Shown here piece after piece: positions 5,922-10,509 of a stretch of DNA of 10,509 bases. Numbering within the stretch: position 1 is the stretch's first letter; every line of letters starts with the position of its first letter. The notes beneath the pieces are model-generated. The model was not told the origin of the DNA, ran no database searches, and saw only the letters and a program-made list of their open reading frames with translations. The stretch lies in assembly GCA_024278035.1 (NCBI GenBank), contig JAJRUA010000268.1, positions 1 to 10,509 on the forward strand. The letters run 5' to 3'. The position numbers and the translations under genes are program-made. The stretch comes from Planctomycetota bacterium (GTDB lineage Bacteria > Planctomycetota > Planctomycetia > Pirellulales > Lacipirellulaceae).

Positions 5922-7475
5922 CTAACGAGACAAGACACGACCTTGGGAAGAGTTTTCAGGAATCGAAGCTAACACGGGCACGCCGGTCGCCTCTTCGACA
6001 GCCGCTTCGCTTTGAAGCTTGTCGCTAAGCTGTTCGATTCCGAGCAACGTTACGACGGTACCCGAAAAAGCGAGAGCGATCGAACCAAGGCCAACCAAGA
6101 GCTTCGAGGGACTTACGGGCTTCTCCGCGAAAGTCGCCGCTTGTGCGAGGCTGATACTTGAGACATTCCCCTTCTCCAGCGCTTCGTCAATGCGGGCCTG
6201 CTCTAGGTTTTCGGCGCACTGGAAATAGTCCTTGTCCAGCAAGGCCTTGTCACGTTCGAGCTGCGTTAAAAGAACTTCGTTGGCGTTGACCTCTTCTAAG
6301 TCTTGACGAACCGAAATCTCTTGCTCGGCGAGCATCTCTAGCCTCGCATCGAGCCCCGCTACGAGGCTCTCTTGTTGTTTCATTGCGAGTGAAATTTGGC
6401 GATGAAGAGGATTGATGTCGTCCACCGTTTCTTCCCGTGTCTCGGACTGTTCGTCTACAATCTCTTGTGCTGCTTCCACTTGAGCTGATATGGCCACAAT
6501 CATCGGATGCGAATCGCTGTACCGAGATTTGAGTTCCATTTGCTGTACTTGTAGCTGGTAGAGTTGTTCACGAAGCAGGTCGGCCCCTTCATTCGGAATC
6601 TGTTTCCTCGATGAAATCAACCGCTCGGGCATTTTGCTAATTTGTTGCCGCATATCGGCCAAGCTGGCCGCACTGGCAGATCGCTCGGTCTCTGCTGTGT
6701 AGGAGGCCATATGGATCGCTTGCAGTTGGGCTTCGAGGTTGTTTCGTCGCGCGTCGATCGACGCAATGCCCATCTTATTTTTTGCCAAGTGAAGCCGCTC
6801 TAGAGCACCATCCAGCTGCGAACGAAGCAAGGCTTCTCGGTCCTGGAAAAAGGCAAAAGAACCATTGTTGCGATGGATACGTAGGTGTTCTTCTTGGAAG
6901 ACTTCGACCAGCGTCTCTAAAATCTTTTGCGCCCCGACCGGCGAGTCAGCGCTATAGTAAAGGCTGATGAGCGTCGAATCTCGATCAGCATCGGCGTAGA
7001 GATTTTTTTCGACTTTGATAATCGCCTCTTCATGCTCTGAAATGGGGTCGATGCTCTTGATCGCCCCAATTACCGTCCCAAGAACATTGGAGATGGCCTG
7101 GGAAACCGGACTGGATTTCCCTTCCCCGGCCGGGCCGCCCCGTTTGATATAATCAATACCGATTCGATCTACCAACTTAGAAATCACCTCCCGGCTGGTC
7201 ATCAAATCGACAGCCGAATTGACCTCGGTGTCGCGTCCCTGCTGTTGCAAACTAATCATCTGTTGGCCCGTTTGAGCCGAGGGGTCGATACCGACACTCT
7301 CACGCCCGATCTGTAAAAAGAGCTTGGCTTGCGACCTATAAGTGCGCGGAGCAAAAAAGATGACCGACGCACCGAGCGAAAGAATCACTAGCGGAATAAA
7401 GAAGACCTTCTTCTTGTGGCGGAAGAGAATCTCCAGCAAGCTGGCGGGGGTGATATTCGAGGTGGACAGGGGCAT
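5922..7475 (-). CDS. Wzz-type chain-length / polysaccharide co-polymerase protein
   Basis: 517 aa. The N-terminus has the Wzz domain with a first membrane span at about 24-42, followed by a segment typical of the family (RTYRSQAKLFLQIGRES, 44-60; VDLMTSREVISKLVDRIG, near 89-106). Residues about 205-435 form a long charged periplasmic coiled coil. Near the C-terminus EKPVSPSKLL (451-460) is the usual Pro-rich motif before the second membrane span (about 459-481). A short cytoplasmic tail follows with ATGVPVLASIPENS (496-509), the linker that in Wzc/EpsB-type proteins leads into the fused tyrosine kinase. Here the protein stops, and the kinase-like domain is the next gene, as in split CapA/CapB pairs, though the long coiled coil is of the Gram-negative PCP-2 size. 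Role: sets glycan chain length and links polymerisation to export. The ATG start has no Shine-Dalgarno sequence. Confidence 0.93.
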   Translation of the reverse strand: MPLSTSNITPASLLEILFRHKKKVFFIPLVILSLGASVIFFAPRTYRSQAKLFLQIGRESVGIDPSAQTGQQMISLQQQGRDTEVNSAVDLMTSREVISKLVDRIGIDYIKRGGPAGEGKSSPVSQAISNVLGTVIGAIKSIDPISEHEEAIIKVEKNLYADADRDSTLISLYYSADSPVGAQKILETLVEVFQEEHLRIHRNNGSFAFFQDREALLRSQLDGALERLHLAKNKMGIASIDARRNNLEAQLQAIHMASYTAETERSASAASLADMRQQISKMPERLISSRKQIPNEGADLLREQLYQLQVQQMELKSRYSDSHPMIVAISAQVEAAQEIVDEQSETREETVDDINPLHRQISLAMKQQESLVAGLDARLEMLAEQEISVRQDLEEVNANEVLLTQLERDKALLDKDYFQCAENLEQARIDEALEKGNVSSISLAQAATFAEKPVSPSKLLVGLGSIALAFSGTVVTLLGIEQLSDKLQSEAAVEEATGVPVLASIPENSSQGRVLSR

Positions 7476-7554
7476 AATAGGGAGCTCAGAACGATGGGTA
7501 AGATCGAGTAGTTTTTAGATCACGTTAGTAAGACGTTGACCGGCTTTGCTGTAA

Positions 7555-8958
7555 TTACGGGGAAGGGACCACGGCATGTGAGCCGAGCCTTTTTAGCGAG
7601 TCGGCCAAGGCGGCCTCTTGTTGGCGAACTTCTACCATCGCTCCTTCAGAGAGGGCCCCCTTTGAGAGGGCCCCAGTGGCAAGGGCCTCAGTATACCAAT
7701 CGTGTAGAAGAACGGCTTGCGAATCCCAGGTGAAATCATGAGCTCGCTCTCGGGCACCGCAGCTAAGCTGGTGCCAAAGAGCGGAGTTGTCGGCTAGGCG
7801 CTTTAGGTTGTTGGAAAAGCCGCGAACGGTTTCAGAAGGGCGACCGACAGGCACCGTTAAGGCACAGGACGCGTCCATGATGTCTGCCGCGCCTTGGTGA
7901 TCGACACCAACGATTGGCGTTCCGGCAGCCAAGGCTTCGATCAAACCTGTGCCTGAGGTATCTCTCATGCTGGTGAACGCAAAGGCATGGGCCCACTCGT
8001 AGTGATGCAGGGTCTCACGGTAATCGGGCCAGCCGAGCCATTCGATTCGGTCGGCGATTCCCAAACGTTCGGCCAATTGCTTCCAGGCAGACTGACGAGG
8101 GCCGGCGCCAAGAATGCGGACGCGGTAATCGACGCTTTTTCCAAGCTCTGGCAAAGCCTTCAGCAGGAGCGGCAAGGCTTTCCAGTCCCGCAGTCGTCCA
8201 GCCCACAAGATGTTCAAGGGCTCACTCGCTTGTCGCGGTTTGCGAACCGGTCCGATGGGGCCGTCGATAGCCGTTTCTAGCTCGACAATTGGTGATACGC
8301 CCAAAGCGGTATGAATATCTTGCTTGGCACGTTGCGTGGCAGCGATCAGAACCGTCGTGCGATCCATCGCCTGGCGCACCCGGCGGCTGAACCGGAGTTG
8401 CCACCAGTTGATTCCGTTTCGGCAAACTTCAATCCAAGCGCCTTGAAAACTGAGTTCGCCAAGGTACGCCAACGGAAACGACTGCGTGCCTCCGACAGGG
8501 CCCCAGACGAAAGGAATGCCGAGCTTCCAGGTCAAGCCGGGTTCGCGGTAGCCGCAGTAAGTCGTCTGGTGGACAAGATCGAACGACCGCTCCGCATGCA
8601 ATCGCTTGGCGATCTTGTAGGCGCTCCGGTGCCACAGCCGGAAGCCAAGGTAGTAAGTCGTTGCCGTCCGGTTGAGCAAACGCCCAAGCGGGCCTCGACT
8701 AACCCGAACAAACCGAAGCGCACCAGCAAGGCCCAGCTCCTTCGCCCGCTCTTCAAGCGTTGCCACCGCAGGGCCATCGCCATAAAGAACGGTCACGTCG
8801 GCTGTTTGGGCCGCATGGATCGCCCGATACCAACCAATACGCGACTCCATAGAAAGGTCAGGATCACAAACATAGGCGACCTGGAGCACTCTCTTACGAC
8901 GCAGTCCTTCCTCCGGACGGGAGGGCTGCGGCTCAGATTGGTTCAACAAAACAGCCAT
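7555..8958 (-). CDS. Family 4 (GT-B) glycosyltransferase
   Basis: 467 aa from the ATG at 8958. A TTG six codons further upstream (8976) is in frame, but the ATG gives a normal start. The N-terminal Rossmann domain begins at RVLQVAYVCDPDL (about 23-35). The C-terminal donor-binding domain begins at LNILWAGRLRDWKALPLLLKA (248-268) and includes RILGAGP (281-287), IEWLGW (315-320) and FTSMRDTSGTGLIEALAAGTP (338-358). That last stretch is the E-x7-E element of GT4 retaining enzymes, here D343-x7-E351; the RDTSG form occurs in a known subset. The GPVGGTQSFP stretch (163-172) is also typical of such enzymes. It would add a sugar from a nucleotide donor to the lipid-linked unit at the cytoplasmic face. 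The last 40 residues carry a small GALSK/GALSE repeat unlikely to be catalytic. It lies 223 nt after the sugar transferase gene, the longest spacer between genes here. Confidence 0.92.
   Translation of the reverse strand: MAVLLNQSEPQPSRPEEGLRRKRVLQVAYVCDPDLSMESRIGWYRAIHAAQTADVTVLYGDGPAVATLEERAKELGLAGALRFVRVSRGPLGRLLNRTATTYYLGFRLWHRSAYKIAKRLHAERSFDLVHQTTYCGYREPGLTWKLGIPFVWGPVGGTQSFPLAYLGELSFQGAWIEVCRNGINWWQLRFSRRVRQAMDRTTVLIAATQRAKQDIHTALGVSPIVELETAIDGPIGPVRKPRQASEPLNILWAGRLRDWKALPLLLKALPELGKSVDYRVRILGAGPRQSAWKQLAERLGIADRIEWLGWPDYRETLHHYEWAHAFAFTSMRDTSGTGLIEALAAGTPIVGVDHQGAADIMDASCALTVPVGRPSETVRGFSNNLKRLADNSALWHQLSCGARERAHDFTWDSQAVLLHDWYTEALATGALSKGALSEGAMVEVRQQEAALADSLKRLGSHAVVPSP
7649..7674. 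repeat. Short in-frame tandem repeat, 15-bp period
   Basis: GAGAGGGCCCC occurs at 7649-7659 and again at 7664-7674, a 15-bp period within the 3' end of the GT4 gene. It encodes the repeated GALSK/GALSE pentapeptide near residues 439-450, with an A-T-G-A-L and a G-A-M at the edges that look like decayed copies. Each copy holds a GGGCCC palindrome. Loss or gain of a unit would keep the frame. Confidence 0.7.
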
Positions 8959-9102
8959 CGACAAGGGGATACACAACGAGGAAGGGGGAAGACGTCACCA
9001 AAGACTTGGCACCGCCATCCGTAGCGTGATCCGTTGAAATTAGTGACGGCAAGTTGAAGGAAGGAAAGTCGGTAGGGGAGCCAAGGCGAGCGGCTAGCAA
9101 TA

Positions 9103-9137
9103 GGTCGTGGCGAGCCGTGAGCGTCAGCGACCGGAGG
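9103..9137. repeat. Candidate dispersed repeat motif with hairpin arms
   Basis: The spacer between the sugar transferase and GT4 genes holds GAGCCGTGAGCGTCAGCGAC (9112-9131) followed by CGGAGG. Flanking arms GGTCG (9103-9107) and CGACC (9128-9132) are complementary, so a stem with an inner TGA/TCA pairing is possible. The motif resembles a short repeat I recall as common in intergenic regions of Pirellulaceae genomes, but that is memory and not checked. No second copy is seen in this window. Confidence 0.4.
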
Positions 9138-9181
9138 TTTTAGGGAGAGGCTTCAAGGTAAGGTTTTCGGAATAGAGTGAC

Positions 9182-10327
9182 TCAGCGACCTTTCTGTAGC
9201 AACAGGCAGGGAGCCGTCTGGAAAACCAGCTTCAGGTCGAGCCACGGCGAACGACGCTGGGCATACTCCAAGTCCATCCTAACCCAATCATCAAAAAGAA
9301 CCACATTTCTTCCATGAATTTGCCAAATACACGTCAAACCGGGGGTAATGTGCAGGCGGCGACGCTGCCACGGCTTGCAGGCTTGCGATTCATCGATCGG
9401 CAGCGGCCGAGGGCCCACGAGTGACATTTCGCCTGTCAGGACATTGAGCAACTGCGGTAATTCATCAATGCTCAATTTCCGCAACAGTCGGCCTACAGGC
9501 GTGACTCGGGGGTCCTCAGCCATCTTAAAGGCGGGGCCATCTTGTTCGCTCGAGTCCAGCAGATCGCTCTTGAGGCTCTCTGCATCCGGACGCATCGTCC
9601 GCAGCTTGTATATCTTAAAGCGTTTTCCGCCGAGGCCTTCACGCATTTGTGTGAAGAAAATGGGACCGGGCGAAGAGAGCCGAATCGCAACGGCCGCGGC
9701 AAAAATCGCTGGAGCAGCGACCAGCAGACCAACCGATGCTCCCGTGATATCTAACGCCCGCTTCCAAAACGGTGTTTCGCGGATCCATAGATCATCGAAA
9801 AGTGAAGGCGCGAACGCGGTTGATTTCGCCGTGGTCGATTTCACAACCGTGTTCTTCTGCGCGGGTTGCTCGACGCTTGCCTCTTGGCCTATCTCTTGCT
9901 TCTGGCCTGAGGTCGATTTAGGCCCGACAGGCTTATCCGGATAGACAATCACTTCACAGTCGGGGCGATCCGAACCAACGGGGAACGTCTCACACAAGTC
10001 GGCAGCCACTTTCCAAGCCCCATGCTCAGGTGTATCTGGAAGCAAGATGCCGAGGCGCCCATCGCATAGCCAACCCGCTGTGTCCGTCAAACGGAGGCGG
10101 GTCGCCATCACTTGCTCAAACGAAGCAATCGCCTCAGGAGAGGATTGCGTCGCGGCAGGACGTATAATCAACAGGGAAAGAACCGAGCCGTTCCGGTCGA
10201 TTCGCATTCTTTCTGCCGCGGCAGATAGCTCGAACCGATCGGTATCGAGAAGAAAAAGATTCTCTTTCTTCTTTCGACGGTTGAGACGTTGGGGAACACG
10301 GGGAAGCCAATCAAGGAGTTGTGTCAT
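9182..10327 (-). CDS. Polyprenyl-phosphate sugar-1-phosphate transferase with GGDEF-like N-terminus
   Basis: 381 aa in two parts. Residues about 183-381 are a complete bacterial sugar transferase (PglC/WcaJ-C/WbaP-C type). They include a hydrophobic, probably re-entrant, membrane helix (191-217), SPGPIFFTQMREG (219-231), FKIYKLRTM (237-245), the catalytic Asp-Glu pair in LSIDELPQLLN (285-295; D288, E289), SLVGPRPLP (302-310) and TPGLTCIWQI (328-337). The enzyme moves a sugar-1-phosphate from UDP-sugar to undecaprenyl phosphate, the first step of repeat-unit assembly. Instead of the usual membrane domain, the N-terminus (about 24-115) looks like a degenerate GGDEF fold: a strand SVLSLLIIRP, then ATRLRLTDTAGWLCDGRLGI leading into LLPDT where R-x-GGDEF would be. 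The catalytic motif is absent. A Lys/Thr/Gln-rich linker (130-175) joins the parts. It is the first gene of the visible cluster, with an ATG start and no Shine-Dalgarno sequence. Confidence 0.92.
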   Translation of the reverse strand: MTQLLDWLPRVPQRLNRRKKKENLFLLDTDRFELSAAAERMRIDRNGSVLSLLIIRPAATQSSPEAIASFEQVMATRLRLTDTAGWLCDGRLGILLPDTPEHGAWKVAADLCETFPVGSDRPDCEVIVYPDKPVGPKSTSGQKQEIGQEASVEQPAQKNTVVKSTTAKSTAFAPSLFDDLWIRETPFWKRALDITGASVGLLVAAPAIFAAAVAIRLSSPGPIFFTQMREGLGGKRFKIYKLRTMRPDAESLKSDLLDSSEQDGPAFKMAEDPRVTPVGRLLRKLSIDELPQLLNVLTGEMSLVGPRPLPIDESQACKPWQRRRLHITPGLTCIWQIHGRNVVLFDDWVRMDLEYAQRRSPWLDLKLVFQTAPCLLLQKGR

Positions 10328-10442
10328 GGTGTCGTTTCTAGAAGCAACGTTTCTTACGCGCTAAAACATTTCACGGACCGGCCCCTTAGGCCAGCGGCGC
10401 GATTGCCGAAGCGGAAATTAGAAATGGGAGGCGGGAGGGGGT

Positions 10443-10462
10443 GATCGGCAGCCTTGCCAATC
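10443..10462 (-). promoter_or_regulatory. 20-bp imperfect palindrome in the leader of the cluster
   Basis: On the minus strand this reads GATTGGCAAGGCTGCCGATC, arms of 8 nt around a 4-nt AGGC spacer. As DNA there is one mismatch; as minus-strand RNA that position is a U-G pair, so a continuous 8-bp stem with a tetraloop can form. It lies 115 nt upstream of the first ATG and directly beside the GTAAAC-type repeats. No U-tract follows, so a classical terminator is unlikely. It could be an operator or a 5' leader hairpin. Confidence 0.4.
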
Positions 10463-10493
10463 AGGCGGGGTAAACAGAGGCAGGTGGGTAAAC
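10462..10493. repeat. Two short direct repeats upstream of the cluster
   Basis: CAGGCGGGGTAAAC (10462-10475) and CAGGTGGGTAAAC (10481-10493) are near-identical and lie about 18-19 nt apart; a further TAAACG ends the window at 10504-10509. Spacing of nearly two helical turns fits paired protein-binding sites. The array may continue beyond the edge. Function is inferred only from position upstream of the first gene. Confidence 0.45.
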
Positions 10494-10509
10494 GCAGACG
10501 CGATAAACG

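Noticed and set aside
8311..9024. 237-codon open frame on the plus strand
   Set aside because: It lies antisense to the GT4 gene, whose motifs are clear; its product is Arg/Pro-rich with no recognisable domain. It is a by-product of GC-rich codon use.
9348..9944. 198-codon open frame on the plus strand
   Set aside because: Antisense to the catalytic part of the sugar transferase; Ser/Arg-rich with no family likeness.
10447..10461. Sigma-54-like promoter (TTGGCA...TGCC) in the leader
   Set aside because: The GG is present but the -12 GC is not at the required 10-nt spacing; the letters are better explained by the palindrome.
10354..10509. Minus-strand frame open from the right edge for 51 codons, possibly the end of an upstream gene
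   Set aside because: The product is Pro/Arg/Leu-rich with no motif, and the stretch contains repeats and a palindrome. An upstream gene end cannot be fully excluded without more sequence.
1..10509. Mobile element, prophage, defence system or CRISPR array
   Set aside because: No transposase, integrase, nuclease-type gene, terminal inverted repeats or regularly spaced long repeats were seen; every long minus-strand gene belongs to glycan assembly.

Overview
The window holds a polysaccharide (capsule, exopolysaccharide or O-antigen type) assembly cluster of the Wzx/Wzy-dependent kind. All nine recognisable genes lie on the minus strand, so transcription runs from the right edge towards the left. 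Moderately high GC, almost no Shine-Dalgarno sequences before the start codons, a sugar transferase with a degenerate GGDEF-like N-terminus, and a dispersed-repeat-like motif at 9103-9137 together suggest a planctomycete, probably Pirellulaceae-like. That assignment is inference, not proof.

In transcription order: a 182-bp leader with short direct repeats and a 20-bp palindrome (10328-10509); a polyprenyl-phosphate sugar-1-phosphate transferase (9182-10327) that would start the repeat unit on undecaprenyl phosphate; a 223-bp spacer with a repeat-like motif; a GT4 glycosyltransferase (7555-8958); a Wzz-type chain-length protein (5922-7475); a separate CpsD/BY-kinase-like P-loop protein whose Walker A lysine is replaced (5151-5867); a Wzx-like flippase (3802-5172); a Wzy/O-antigen-ligase-type polymerase (2457-3809); a GT2 glycosyltransferase (1351-2421); a second, dolichyl-phosphate-mannose-synthase-like GT2 (407-1267); and the first 110 codons of an FAD-dependent oxidoreductase that runs off the left edge (1-330).

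How the parts fit: the sugar transferase loads the first sugar, the GT4 and GT2 enzymes extend the lipid-linked unit on the cytoplasmic side, the flippase turns it over, the Wzy-type protein polymerises it, and the Wzz protein with its P-loop partner sets chain length and couples synthesis to export. No outer-membrane export (Wza/OPX) gene is seen; if the system exports across an outer membrane, that gene lies elsewhere. The P-loop, flippase and polymerase genes overlap one another (22 and 8 nt), which suggests translational coupling. The other spacers are 35-223 nt and several are strongly pyrimidine-rich in the coding strand.

There is no gene-free stretch over 300 bases, and I see no tRNA, rRNA, CRISPR array, insertion sequence or phage gene. 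The points most worth a second look are the lysine-less P-loop protein, the GGDEF-like domain fused to the sugar transferase, and the non-coding hairpins and repeats at 357-391, 9103-9137 and 10443-10509.
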